64,000 bases of DNA, from assembly GCA_947489315.1 (NCBI GenBank), contig CANLCX010000001.1, positions 1,181,501-1,245,500 of the forward strand. The letters are read 5' to 3'. This DNA is from an uncultured Sphingomonadaceae bacterium (GTDB taxonomy: Bacteria > Pseudomonadota > Alphaproteobacteria > Sphingomonadales > Sphingomonadaceae). Below are positions 19,720 to 29,577 of this stretch, piece after piece. Position 1 is the first letter of the stretch; every line of letters starts with the position of its first letter. A model generated the notes under the pieces. That model ran no database searches. It saw nothing but the letters and a program-made list of their open reading frames with translations, and was not told the DNA's origin. Position numbers and translations under genes: made by a program.

Positions 19720-20571
19720 ATGACAAAAGAGATCACCGTTGCGGCTTTACAATTGTCTTTGAACGGCAGCGAAGCAGAAAACATACAAGCCGTAAGCGAT
19801 CATATTGCGGAAGCGGCAGAGCAGGGCGCGCAGATCATATTGCCGCCGGAACTTTTTGCTGGACCCTATTTCTGCAAGACCGAAGATGAGGCATTGTTCG
19901 CGCTGGCGAAGCCGGTGGCGGAAAGTGTACCGGTTCAGGCAATGCAACAGCTCGCGAGGCAGATGGGCGTGGCAATTCCTGCTAGTTTCTTCGAACGCGA
20001 CGGCCAGCATTATTACAACAGCATTGCGATGATCGATCCTCAGGGCGAGATCATGGGCGTCTATCGCAAAAGCCATATTCCCGATGGTCCGGGCTATGAG
20101 GAGAAATTTTATTTTCGCCCCGGCAATAGCGGCTTCAAGACCTGGGATGTGTTCGGCACGACAATTGGTGTCGGGATATGCTGGGACCAATGGTATCCCG
20201 AAACAGCGCGGGCGATGGCTCTTATGGGCGCGGAGATTTTGTTCTATCCCACCGCCATTGGCTCAGAACCATATGACGCGGACCTCGACACCAGCCGGAT
20301 GTGGCGGCGCGCCATGCAGGGCCATGCTGTGAGCAACTGTATGCCAGTCGTCGCCAGCAATCGCATTGGCGAGGAAGAAGGGCAGGCCTTTTACGGGCAT
20401 AGCTTCATCGCCAATGAATGGGGTGATCTTGTAGTGGAACATGGCGCGGAGGACAGCGGCGTTTTGGTTGCGACTTTCGATCTGGAGCAGGCGCGCAAAC
20501 ATCGCGCAGGCATGGGTTTCTTTAGGGATCGCAGGCCGGAACTTTATGGGCGGTTGGTTGAGGATCGTTAG
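19720..20571 (+). CDS. aguB: N-carbamoylputrescine amidase
   Basis: AguB is a nitrilase-superfamily enzyme that cleaves N-carbamoylputrescine to putrescine, CO2 and ammonia, following AguA. The Glu-Lys-Cys triad is visible: E in LPPELFAGPYFC, K in YRKSHIPDGPGYEEKFYF and C in GVGICWDQWYPE. The GPGYEEKFYF block is typical of this subfamily rather than of beta-ureidopropionase. Start ATG 19720 gives 283 residues. The 3' end overlaps that of the converging uracil-DNA glycosylase by four bases. Confidence 0.93.
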   Translation: MTKEITVAALQLSLNGSEAENIQAVSDHIAEAAEQGAQIILPPELFAGPYFCKTEDEALFALAKPVAESVPVQAMQQLARQMGVAIPASFFERDGQHYYNSIAMIDPQGEIMGVYRKSHIPDGPGYEEKFYFRPGNSGFKTWDVFGTTIGVGICWDQWYPETARAMALMGAEILFYPTAIGSEPYDADLDTSRMWRRAMQGHAVSNCMPVVASNRIGEEEGQAFYGHSFIANEWGDLVVEHGAEDSGVLVATFDLEQARKHRAGMGFFRDRRPELYGRLVEDR

Positions 20572-21218
20572 CGGCGCGCCGACGCAGCTCCAAACACCTC
20601 TTCAAACATCTCCGCCGTCAATCGCTTGGTGTTCACATTATACCGACTGCAATGATAGCTATCGATCAAGATGCGATCTCCGGGCAAGCGATGCTCCGCG
20701 CCATGCGCGAATTTATGGCCTGCCAGCCTGCCGCCGGTCATACGGATGACGCTATCATGGGCGATTTTGCCGAGGGCCAGGATAACCTTCAGGTTGGGTA
20801 AGCCATCCAGCGCCTTGATCATATAGGGACGGCAATTGTTGATCTCTGCGCCATTCGGTTTGTTCTCCGGTGGCAGGCATTTGACGGCGTTGAGGATCAT
20901 TGTGCCGTTCAAGGTCACACCATCATCGACGCGGGATTGGAAGTTGCCGTTGGAGAGGCCGACCTTGTCCAGCGTTGCGAAAAGAAGATCGCCCGATGCG
21001 TCGCCGGTAAACGGCCTACCGGTCCGGTTCGCACCTTCCTTGCCCGGGGCCAGGCCGACAATGGCGAGCCATGCGTCGGGATCACCAAAGGCGGGGACAG
21101 GTGCGTTCCACCAGTCACTATGCTCTTTACGGAGCGATTTGCGCAAGCCCACTAGGCGCGGGCAACGGCGACAGTTTTTCGGGGCTTCGGCAAAGGGAAG
21201 GGGGCTATGATCGCTCAT
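20568..21218 (-). CDS. Type 5 uracil-DNA glycosylase (UDGb)
   Basis: Removes uracil and other deaminated bases from DNA. The family 5 active-site block GLAPGKEGANRTGRPFTGD is present (note the lack of the usual catalytic Asn/Asp after the proline, as expected for UDGb), as is the C-terminal HCSRYNVNTKRL. Four cysteines (C16 and C19, plus KCLPPENK and NNCRPY) fit a 4Fe-4S cluster. 216 residues. The only in-frame start, ATG at 21218, sits inside a strong hairpin described separately; C16 must be included, so no downstream start works. Confidence 0.9.
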   Translation of the reverse strand: MSDHSPLPFAEAPKNCRRCPRLVGLRKSLRKEHSDWWNAPVPAFGDPDAWLAIVGLAPGKEGANRTGRPFTGDASGDLLFATLDKVGLSNGNFQSRVDDGVTLNGTMILNAVKCLPPENKPNGAEINNCRPYMIKALDGLPNLKVILALGKIAHDSVIRMTGGRLAGHKFAHGAEHRLPGDRILIDSYHCSRYNVNTKRLTAEMFEEVFGAASARR

Positions 21219-21225
21219 AGCCCCC
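21200..21225 (-). promoter_or_regulatory. Perfect 11-bp hairpin containing the start codon of the uracil-DNA glycosylase
   Basis: GGGGGCTATGA (21200-21210) and TCATAGCCCCC (21215-21225) are perfect inverted repeats around a 4-base loop. In the mRNA (minus strand) the loop is GCGA, a stable GNRA tetraloop, and the AUG at 21218-21216 is paired in the 5' arm together with the only G-rich sequence that could act as ribosome binding site. There is no T-run, so it does not look like a terminator for the upstream DUF3597 gene. Confidence 0.75.
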
Positions 21226-21269
21226 GCCTAAAATCATTTGGACATGACGTCCAGTAAAGGACTGAAAAA

Positions 21270-21635
21270 TCAGTCTTTCAATTCTGCCGGCACGATGCCG
21301 CCATTGGCAGCAATTTCCGACATAACGCGCTTGTGTAGAGCGATATTATCTTCTGCGGATCCGGCATAGCTGGCATTGCCCAGCTCTTGAGCCAGCGCCT
21401 TGCGGTTTTCATAGCTTGCGTCAATTTGGACCAGTTTCATCAAGTCAACAATGGATGATTGCCAGTTCAGCTTGTCTGATCCCGGTATGCTGTTGAGCCG
21501 CGCGGTAACGTCGACTTCGGTAATGGCTGCGCGTGCCGCTGGGGCCGCGTCTGCTGTAGGGGCTGCTGCCGCTGGTTCAGCTGCCTTGGCTTCGCCGCCG
21601 AAAATTGCGCTTTTGATTTTTCCAAATATGCTCAT
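21270..21635 (-). CDS. DUF3597 domain protein
   Basis: A 121-residue soluble protein with an N-terminal MSIFGKIKSAIFG, an Ala/Pro-rich linker (about residues 18-41) and the DUF3597 domain containing KLNWQSSIVDLMKLVQIDASYENRKALAQELG. The start at 21635 has a GAGGAG eight bases upstream; the longer frame to 21704 lacks one. Function unknown. Two small inverted repeats (21239-21253 and 21257-21278) overlap or follow its stop. It lies upstream of, and in the same direction as, the uracil-DNA glycosylase. Confidence 0.8.
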   Translation of the reverse strand: MSIFGKIKSAIFGGEAKAAEPAAAAPTADAAPAARAAITEVDVTARLNSIPGSDKLNWQSSIVDLMKLVQIDASYENRKALAQELGNASYAGSAEDNIALHKRVMSEIAANGGIVPAELKD

Positions 21636-21841
21636 GATGTGCTCCTCATTGTTTGCTTTGGGGCATGTTAAACTGCCCTTGGGTTCTTCTTCGGTGTTAC
21701 GCACAGTGGAGTCAAATGCCCGATGACGATTTTCGGCCCTTCCTTGCTATCCACGAGTGTAAACAATGGTAAAGCTTTCCCACGGAGCGTTTTAAGCCAT
21801 AAAATCTGCTAGGGTGCTGCAAATAACAAGAATCAATAATC

Positions 21842-21856
21842 TACCCTGCGGGGGTA
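21842..21856 (+). promoter_or_regulatory. Short hairpin just before the DUF937 gene's ribosome site
   Basis: TACCC (21842-21846) pairs with GGGTA (21852-21856) across a 5-base loop, directly upstream of AAAAGGAGA, the ribosome binding site of the DUF937 gene. It could modulate initiation; the stem is only five pairs. Confidence 0.3.
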
Positions 21857-21870
21857 AAAGGAGACGGGTG

Positions 21871-22449
21871 ATGAGTATTTTGGAGATTTTGCAGCAGTCT
21901 GGTGGCATTGAGACAATGGCACGCGAACTGGGTGTGAATGAGAGCGTTGCTCAAGCCGGAGCAGCAGCGCTGCTTCCCTCAATATTGGGCGGTTTCAAGA
22001 AAACGACCCAAGCGCAGCCAAGCGGTCTGGAAGGACTGGGTGGTCTGCTCGGTCAATTGGGCGGTGGCGGGCTGCTTGATAGTGTGCTCGGCTCTCAGCC
22101 TACACCGGTGAATCAGGGCAATGAAATCCTCGGTCAGATATTTGGATCGAAAGAAGTCAGCCGCACGGTTGCCGCAGGAGCAGAGCAACAAACCGGGATC
22201 AGCAGCGATTTGCTCAAAAAAATGCTTCCCGTCGTTGCGATGATGGTTGCCGGCTATATGGCAAAACAGGGTGGTGATGACTCCGGTAGCAGCGGTGGCG
22301 GCCTCGGCGGCCTTATCGGCGGCCTGTTGGGCGGCGGTTCGAAAGCATCCTCAGGAGGCCTCGGCGGATTGGCATCTTTGCTCGATCTCGATGGTGACGG
22401 AAACCCGCTCGACGATATTATTGGTATGGCTGGAAAATTGACGCGTTAA
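21871..22449 (+). CDS. DUF937 (YidB-like) protein
   Basis: A 192-residue protein. Residues 1-60 match the DUF937 pattern (MSILEILQQSGGIETMAREL and AAALLPSILGGFKKT), which is a helical domain. The middle is Gly-rich (about residues 135-170), and the C-terminus carries an EF-hand-like loop DLDGDGNPLDDI. AAAAGGAGACGG precedes ATG 21871. Function is unknown; DUF937 has been noted as a fold resembling YidB. The adjacent downstream gene ends in a nearly identical DxDGDGNPLxDI tail, so the two probably work together. Confidence 0.82.
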   Translation: MSILEILQQSGGIETMARELGVNESVAQAGAAALLPSILGGFKKTTQAQPSGLEGLGGLLGQLGGGGLLDSVLGSQPTPVNQGNEILGQIFGSKEVSRTVAAGAEQQTGISSDLLKKMLPVVAMMVAGYMAKQGGDDSGSSGGGLGGLIGGLLGGGSKASSGGLGGLASLLDLDGDGNPLDDIIGMAGKLTR

Positions 22450-22476
22450 AATGTTCACCAACTAAAGGAGATAAAA

Positions 22477-22857
22477 ATGGGACTATTAGATAGTGCTCTA
22501 GGCATGTTGCCAGATAGCGTAAATTTGGACTCGCTCGCAGAGAAAGTCGGCATGTCAGCCGAGGAACTGAAATCTGGCGGAGAAGCTTTATTTTCTAAGC
22601 TACAAGATGGCAGCGTTGACAAGGCTACGGCGATTAAAGAAGCGGCTGCTGAAGCTGGCGTCGATGCAGAAAAACTCAAAGGCTTGATGCCTGCGATGGC
22701 CGAAAAAGCCGGTTTGGATGGCGAAGGCGGACTGATGGAAAAACTCGGCGGCGACGACGGGATTCTCGGCAAAGTTGGCGGTTTTCTAGACCGCGATGGC
22801 GACGGCAATCCGCTGAACGACATTACGAATATGGCCAAGGGTTTCTTCAAGAAATAG
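22477..22857 (+). CDS. Small Ala/Gly/Lys-rich protein with DxDGDGNPLxDI tail
   Basis: A 126-residue acidic helical protein of unknown function, with no signal peptide or membrane segment. The first 60 residues (MGLLDSALGMLPDSVNLDSL...) are predicted helical and loosely resemble a small DUF937 domain. The C-terminus DRDGDGNPLNDITNMAKGF repeats the tail of the gene 27 bases upstream. It has one of the best ribosome sites in the window (AAAGGAGAT), suggesting strong expression. The DGDG loop could bind calcium. Confidence 0.7.
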   Translation: MGLLDSALGMLPDSVNLDSLAEKVGMSAEELKSGGEALFSKLQDGSVDKATAIKEAAAEAGVDAEKLKGLMPAMAEKAGLDGEGGLMEKLGGDDGILGKVGGFLDRDGDGNPLNDITNMAKGFFKK

Positions 22858-22884
22858 GCCCGGCCAGATCTGGAAAAAGCGGTT

Positions 22885-23343
22885 CTAGTCCTCCGACGCT
22901 TCAAGTTGGAGGACGCCGCCTTTGACGGCTGCAACACGTGCTGTAGCGCCTTTCTTCATATCCGGTCCGGTTGCCGGCCATTCGCCGTCAGCAACCTTCG
23001 CACGGCCACCAGTTGGGCTAATCGCTTCGACCACTGTAACGGTTTGACCCACTAGTCGCGCTGAACGATCATTGAGCAGTGGATCCTCGCTTTCGACCTT
23101 ATTCGTAAGATACCAGCGACGGCCGAAGAAAACCGATGCGAGTGAAAGCAACCCGAACAGCGTGAATTGACCGGCCACGGTGATGTCGATGAACATCGCA
23201 ACAAATCCGGTGACCGCAGCGGCGGCAGCGAGCCAGATCAGGAATACGCCAGGTACCAATATCTCTCCGATACCCAATAGCAGCGCGATTATCAGCCAGT
23301 GATAATGCGATTCCAGTGACATTATCTGTTCAATGATATCCAT
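22885..23343 (-). CDS. NfeD family membrane protein
   Basis: A 152-residue short-form NfeD protein: two or three N-terminal membrane helices (about residues 15-75) followed by an OB-fold domain with LVGQTVTVVEAISPTGGRAKVADGEWPA. NfeD proteins pair with SPFH (stomatin-like) proteins in membrane quality control or lipid domains. Here it starts 11 bases after the SPFH gene, confirming the pair. No protease domain is present (short class). Confidence 0.9.
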   Translation of the reverse strand: MDIIEQIMSLESHYHWLIIALLLGIGEILVPGVFLIWLAAAAAVTGFVAMFIDITVAGQFTLFGLLSLASVFFGRRWYLTNKVESEDPLLNDRSARLVGQTVTVVEAISPTGGRAKVADGEWPATGPDMKKGATARVAAVKGGVLQLEASED

Positions 23344-23354
23344 ATTCGCTCGCC

Positions 23355-24317
23355 TTATTGTTCAAACGGACCTTTGCGGCGGGGTGGTGGTGGCGTAATC
23401 GCGCCGCCATTTTCGCCGAGTGCTTCTTTGGCTAGCTCACCGATACCGCCCAGGGTGCCGATAAGTTGTGTCGCTTCGACGGGGAACAGGATCGTTTTAG
23501 CATTGGGTGAGGTCGCGAATTTCTCGACCGCTTTGACATAATCCTGCGCGATGAAATAGTTGACCGCTTGGGCATTGCCACCGGCAATAGCATCGGAAAC
23601 CATCTGGGTTGCTTTGGCTTCCGCTTCTGCTTCACGCTCGCGGGCTTCTGCATCTCGAAAAGCGGCCTCCTTGCGACCTTCTGCTTGCAAAATTTGTCCT
23701 TGCTTCTCGCCTTCCGAGCGAAGGATTTCAGAAGCACGCGCGCCTTCGGCATCAAGGATGTTGGCGCGTTTTTCGCGTTCTGCCTTCATCTGGCGGGCCA
23801 TGGCGTTGATAATATCTTGTGGCGGCCGGATGTCTTTAATTTCCACGCGGGTAATCTTAATCCCCCAAGGTGTCGTCGCATCATCGATGACGGTCAGCAG
23901 ACGTCCGTTAATCTCGTCGCGCTTGGACAAGGTTTCATCGAGATCCATGGAACCCATCACGGTACGCAGGTTGGTGGTCACGAGGTTGAGGATGGCGTTA
24001 TAAAGATCATTAACCTCATAGGCTGCCTTTGGCGCATCCAGAACTTGAAAGAAGACCACGCCGTCGGTGGAGATCATCGCATTATCTTTGGTAATGATTT
24101 CCTGACCCGGAATATCGAGTACCTGCTCCATCATGTTGACCTTGCGGCCTACGCGATAGAAAAATGCAGGGAAGAAGTTAAAGCCAGGCCTTGCGATGCT
24201 GGTGAATCGACCAAAATATTCGATCGTATATTGATAACCCTGACGAACAATCTTGATGCTCGCGCCAAGATATATGATCACCAAAAGGAAAAAGAAAAAT
24301 GCTGCCGTGAGTTCCAT
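23355..24317 (-). CDS. SPFH/Band 7 (paraslipin, QmcA-like) protein
   Basis: A 320-residue membrane-anchored SPFH protein: N-terminal membrane helix (about residues 2-22), a band 7 domain beginning [19 protein letters not shown], and a long coiled coil rich in Ala, Glu, Arg and Lys (about residues 180-245) that mediates oligomer assembly. The partner NfeD follows in the same transcript. Proteins of this type form large rings around membrane proteases or define membrane microdomains. Confidence 0.92.
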   Translation of the reverse strand: MELTAAFFFFLLVIIYLGASIKIVRQGYQYTIEYFGRFTSIARPGFNFFPAFFYRVGRKVNMMEQVLDIPGQEIITKDNAMISTDGVVFFQVLDAPKAAYEVNDLYNAILNLVTTNLRTVMGSMDLDETLSKRDEINGRLLTVIDDATTPWGIKITRVEIKDIRPPQDIINAMARQMKAEREKRANILDAEGARASEILRSEGEKQGQILQAEGRKEAAFRDAEAREREAEAEAKATQMVSDAIAGGNAQAVNYFIAQDYVKAVEKFATSPNAKTILFPVEATQLIGTLGGIGELAKEALGENGGAITPPPPRRKGPFEQ

Positions 24318-24421
24318 CTGCTACGCCCTCCAACTTTATGTCTGAATATCATTGATTATTTGCGGTATAATGCCAAGGAAAAAGCGAATATTTCCCTCAA
24401 GAACAAGGTTATCATATTCTC

Positions 24422-25924
24422 ATGCGTTTTTGTTTCACCGTTGCCGCCGTGTTTTGTTCATTTTCGATAGCGGCCCAAGCGGAGGATATTTCAGAAACGG
24501 ATCTGCGCGCGCATATTGAAATATTGGCCAGCGATGATTTTGGTGGCCGGAAGCCCGGTACCGAAGGAGAAAACAAGACCCTCCAATATATCGCAACCGA
24601 ATGGATGCAGGCAGGCTTGGTTCCTGCGACCGGATCCTCATCCTGGTATGCGCCCGTGGCATTGGTTGACCGGACGCCTTTGCAACAGACGGTGAGTTTT
24701 ACGCGCTTTAAAGGTGAACGCGAAAAGACTATTCGGATTGACGAGGAGCAGATCATCCTTCGCTCTGCCATGCAGTCGGGCCGGTCGACCAATGTTCCCA
24801 TCGTGCATGTTGGTTATGGCAACCAGAGCGCCGATGTTTTGGCGGAAGCTGTGTCGACCAAATTGGTTTTCATGTTCTTGCGATCGCCAACCGGAGCTGA
24901 GGGTTTTCCCAGTTATCGCGAGCGCAAAGCCAAGATTATTGCCGCTGGAGCATGGGGTGTGATCTCAATTGCGAGCAGCGAAACGCGGTTTAACCGCCTG
25001 GCCAGACGCTATCGCGGCACCAGCACCAGTCTGGACAGCGAAGGGCAACATGCCGGTCTGGAGGGCATCATGAGTAAAGCGGTTGCCAACAAGTTGCTGC
25101 GCAAAGTCGGCATAGATTACGAGCAATTGGCAAAGGACGCATCATCGGAAGATTTTGCTCCCGTGGAAACCGGCGTCTATGCTGATCTATCGGCTGAGAC
25201 CCGGGTCCGGTCCTATCAATCCCATAATGTCATCGGTAAAATTGCCGGGCGCAAACCGGGCAGCGGTGCTGTGCTGTTTATGGGCCATTGGGACCATTTG
25301 GGCGAATGCCGCCGGGCTCCGGACGCGGATCGCATCTGCAATGGCGCCGTCGATAATGCCAGTGGCATCGCCCTGCTCACGGAAGTCGCAAAAAGGCTCG
25401 TCCGCGCGCAACCCGATCGCGACATATATTTTCTCGCGACAACCGCAGAGGAAAGCGGTTTGCTGGGCGCGAGAGCCTTTGTCGAAAGTCCCGGCGTTCC
25501 ATTGGATGATCTGGTTGCGGTGTTCAACGCCGATACTGTGGCGCTGGCACCAGACGGCAAATTAATCGCGGTAGTTGGCAGAGGGGAAACTGATCTGGAT
25601 CCCGATATTGAGAAAGTTGCAGAGGCGGAAAACCGGGAGATTGACAAAACGGACAAGGCCAATGTCTTTTTAAAGCGTCAGGATGGCTATGTCTTCCTGG
25701 AAAAAGATATTCCTGCCTTCATGATCACCAGCGCCTTTTCGGATCAGGAGCGGCTCGATAGCTATCTAAACAGCCGATATCATGACGTCCGCGATGAACT
25801 GGATGAAGAGCTGTTGCTTGGCGGCGCAGCCGATGATGCCAATTTTCATGTCGCGCTGGGCCGTTATTTCGGAAGCACGGACAGTTTTCCTTCAAAACCC
25901 AGTCCGATTAGTGCTGGCGAATAG
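24422..25924 (+). CDS. M28 family peptidase with a degenerate metal site
   Basis: A 500-residue exported protein (signal cut near AQA-EDI) related to the M28 gene at 13214. Four of five metal ligands are readable: H289 in MGHWDH, D311 in VDNASG, E343-E344 in TAEESGLLGA and D371 in FNAD. The position normally SDH near the C-terminus reads RQDGYVF, so the fifth ligand His is replaced by Gly422. It shares the C-x9-C insertion (C296, C306) with its relative. Either another residue (for example H454 in YHDVRDEL) supplies the ligand or the enzyme is altered. Confidence 0.85.
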   Translation: MRFCFTVAAVFCSFSIAAQAEDISETDLRAHIEILASDDFGGRKPGTEGENKTLQYIATEWMQAGLVPATGSSSWYAPVALVDRTPLQQTVSFTRFKGEREKTIRIDEEQIILRSAMQSGRSTNVPIVHVGYGNQSADVLAEAVSTKLVFMFLRSPTGAEGFPSYRERKAKIIAAGAWGVISIASSETRFNRLARRYRGTSTSLDSEGQHAGLEGIMSKAVANKLLRKVGIDYEQLAKDASSEDFAPVETGVYADLSAETRVRSYQSHNVIGKIAGRKPGSGAVLFMGHWDHLGECRRAPDADRICNGAVDNASGIALLTEVAKRLVRAQPDRDIYFLATTAEESGLLGARAFVESPGVPLDDLVAVFNADTVALAPDGKLIAVVGRGETDLDPDIEKVAEAENREIDKTDKANVFLKRQDGYVFLEKDIPAFMITSAFSDQERLDSYLNSRYHDVRDELDEELLLGGAADDANFHVALGRYFGSTDSFPSKPSPISAGE

Positions 25925-25965
25925 TTCCAGAACTGATTACATGGGCCGCCACAGAATCAATTTAG

Positions 25966-27453
<1,488 letters not shown>

Positions 27454-27459
27454 ATCCTG

Positions 27460-27475
27460 TATCAAAGGTTTGATA
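27460..27475. repeat. Inverted repeat after guaB
   Basis: TATCAAA (27460-27466) and TTTGATA (27469-27475) form a perfect 7-bp dyad separated by GG, seven bases after the guaB stop and eight bases before the next ATG. There is no T-run, so it is not a convincing terminator; an operator is possible. Confidence 0.35.
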
Positions 27476-27483
27476 TCAACATT

Positions 27484-27756
27484 ATGATCGAAGTTTTTGC
27501 ACCTTATTTGCTGATATTCTTGGTCTGGAATGATCTCGACGCTGAAGAGACGATGAGCGTTTCCCAAGATCTTTTTATCAGCGAACAAGTCTGCATGGCT
27601 GCCGGGACCGAGCGTCTGGAGATGATTGAAGCCAATCGTCAACTGAGATTGGAAAAATTCAAGGCCGAGCAAATCAAAACCGAGGCGGCCAAGTTTTTCT
27701 GTGTGCGTCAGCCAAGAGATATTCAAAAGTACAGCCCCTTACTGGATGATAATTGA
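27484..27756 (+). CDS. Hypothetical small protein coupled to the RsmB-like gene
   Basis: A 90-residue protein I do not recognise. Residues 1-16 are hydrophobic (signal or anchor); the rest is charged with a helical stretch (ERLEMIEANRQLRLEKFKAEQ), and two cysteines (C37, C73). The stop overlaps the TTG start of the following methyltransferase (TTGA), consistent with coupled translation. The ribosome site is poor. It could be a small exported protein; a spurious frame is less likely because of the coupling. Confidence 0.6.
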   Translation: MIEVFAPYLLIFLVWNDLDAEETMSVSQDLFISEQVCMAAGTERLEMIEANRQLRLEKFKAEQIKTEAAKFFCVRQPRDIQKYSPLLDDN

Positions 27757-28931
27757 CCCCATCGGCACGCCTGCAAGCGGCCATCGAGCTGCTTGATGAA
27801 ATCATTGTCGCTGCGCGGGACAATGGCGCATCGGCGGATAATATCGCCAAGAAATTCTTCAAGGCGCGCCGCTATGCCGGCTCGAAAGATCGCCGGGCCG
27901 TGCGGGAACATGTCTATGCGGCGATCCGGCGCTTTGGTGACCGGCCGGAAAACGGGCGGGCTGCGATGGTGGGCTTGGCTGAAGAGCAAACGGAATTGCG
28001 CGATTTGTTCGATGGCTCTACTTATGGGCCAGCGCTGCTCAAAGAAGGTGAAGAGAAGGCTGCGGGCGAAAATATACCCGGCTGGCTCTTGAGCAGATTT
28101 GCTCACTCGATTGATGATAACGAGCAGACGGCCTTATTCGATCGTGCGCCGTTGGACATCAGGCTCAATCCAAAAAAGGCCGATTCTAAGGCGATCGCTT
28201 TGGCATGGCCAGAAGTTGAAACGCTGCCTTTGCCCCATGGCTATCGTTTGCCAACCGGGACCAGTGTCGAAAATAGCGAGGCCTATAATAGTGGCCAGAT
28301 CGAAATCCAGGATATGGGCAGCCAGGCCATTGTTGCGGCTTGCTTGCCCCGAGCGCCGAAACTGGTTTTGGATATGTGCGCGGGCGCTGGCGGTAAGACA
28401 CTCGGCCTGGCCGCTCAGTTGCCCGAAGATACCCGCATTATCGCCGCGGATACGGATCGAGGACGTTTGAGCCGCATCGAACCGCGTTTGCGCCGGTCTA
28501 GCACGCGCAATGTAGAGACCGTGCTTCTTTCCCCTAACAAAGAGATTGAAGCGCTCGGTCCGTTCAAGAACCAATGCGACCTGGTTCTGGTCGATGCGCC
28601 TTGCACGGGAACCGGAACATGGCGCCGCAACCCGGAATTGCGCTGGCGGATGACGCCTAAGCGGCTTGAGCAAACGGCACAGTTGCAGGCGCGTTTGCTA
28701 GAGTTGGCGAGCAATATGGTCGCTCCCGGCGGACGCTTGGTTTACGCCGTTTGTTCCCTGCTCGACGCGGAAGGTGGTGATCAAGCAGAGCTTTTCTTGA
28801 AAAACCACCCGGATTGGCGGGATATAGAGGTTGATTTGCCGATTGGACGGCCATATCGTAAAGGAACTCTACTCACCCCGTATCATGACGGAACAGATGG
28901 CTTTTATTTTACCTGCCTTGAAAAATTGTGA
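27753..28931 (+). CDS. RsmB/NOP2-family RNA cytosine-5 methyltransferase
   Basis: Methylates C5 of a cytosine in RNA, probably 16S rRNA (RsmB type) from gene family. An N-terminal NusB-like helical part (about residues 1-130) precedes the methyltransferase domain with DMCAGAGGKTLGLAA (SAM), VDAPCTGTGTWRRNPELRWR (first catalytic Cys) and YAVCSLL (second Cys). 392 residues. It starts at TTG overlapping the previous stop. The target base is inferred. Confidence 0.88.
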   Translation: MTPSARLQAAIELLDEIIVAARDNGASADNIAKKFFKARRYAGSKDRRAVREHVYAAIRRFGDRPENGRAAMVGLAEEQTELRDLFDGSTYGPALLKEGEEKAAGENIPGWLLSRFAHSIDDNEQTALFDRAPLDIRLNPKKADSKAIALAWPEVETLPLPHGYRLPTGTSVENSEAYNSGQIEIQDMGSQAIVAACLPRAPKLVLDMCAGAGGKTLGLAAQLPEDTRIIAADTDRGRLSRIEPRLRRSSTRNVETVLLSPNKEIEALGPFKNQCDLVLVDAPCTGTGTWRRNPELRWRMTPKRLEQTAQLQARLLELASNMVAPGGRLVYAVCSLLDAEGGDQAELFLKNHPDWRDIEVDLPIGRPYRKGTLLTPYHDGTDGFYFTCLEKL

Positions 28932-29015
28932 TAGCAAATCATGACGGGCACCGACATGTTCACCGAACGTGCAGGTGGCCCTGCTAAAAAGCCTGAGTCT
29001 TTATTGGAGCTAATT

Positions 29016-29549
29016 ATGCGTTTTTCACCCGCCGCGATTGCGATGTCCCTGGTTTTGGCCACTGTTTCCAGTGCTAGTTTCGGTCAATCAGCCGATATAG
29101 AAATCAAGGCTCGTTCGGTCGCTTATATGGATCGCGGCGAAGCAGCACAAAAACAAGGCAATCTTGAGCTGGCGACGGACCTATATGAGACAGCTTTGGC
29201 AGTTGATCCGCGCAACGGGTCGGCGTTTATCGCTCTGGCCCAGATCGCAAGGGTACAGAAACTGCCGGGTAAAGCCATTCGCTTCTATCGCGAGGCTCTG
29301 ATCCTTGATCCCAATAATCTCGATGCATTGGCAGGGCAGGGCGAAGCACTGGTTCAGCGCGGCGCTGTTGAAAAAGCGAAAATCAATCTGTCGCGTATCG
29401 AAACTTTGTGCCGAACCCGTTGTTCGCAAACAACGCAGCTGTCATCTGTCATCAAGGAATCGGAAAAAACGCCAGTATTGTCAGCTCAGGCGGTAACGCC
29501 CAAACCAAAAGTGGGCGACGAAAAAGAAGACGAAGTTGCGCCTAACTAA
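29016..29549 (+). CDS. Exported TPR protein
   Basis: A 177-residue protein with a signal peptide (cut near ASFGQ-SAD) and two or three TPR repeats: [21 protein letters not shown] and [21 protein letters not shown], then [21 protein letters not shown]. The C-terminus is charged and probably disordered. ATG 29016 has TTGGAG upstream; the longer frame from 28941 would place the signal internally. TPR proteins scaffold complexes; partner unknown. It converges on a DUF481 gene. Confidence 0.8.
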   Translation: MRFSPAAIAMSLVLATVSSASFGQSADIEIKARSVAYMDRGEAAQKQGNLELATDLYETALAVDPRNGSAFIALAQIARVQKLPGKAIRFYREALILDPNNLDALAGQGEALVQRGAVEKAKINLSRIETLCRTRCSQTTQLSSVIKESEKTPVLSAQAVTPKPKVGDEKEDEVAPN

Positions 29550-29577
29550 GCCGATTCAAAAGTCGAAAACTCCTAAA

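Noticed and set aside
21257-21278. A terminator between DUF3597 and the uracil-DNA glycosylase
   Set aside because: The hairpin is imperfect, overlaps the DUF3597 stop and has no T-run after it on the minus strand.
23568-24470. A 300-codon open frame on the plus strand opposite the SPFH gene
   Set aside because: The minus strand holds an intact SPFH protein paired with NfeD; the plus frame has no recognisable domains and no ribosome site.
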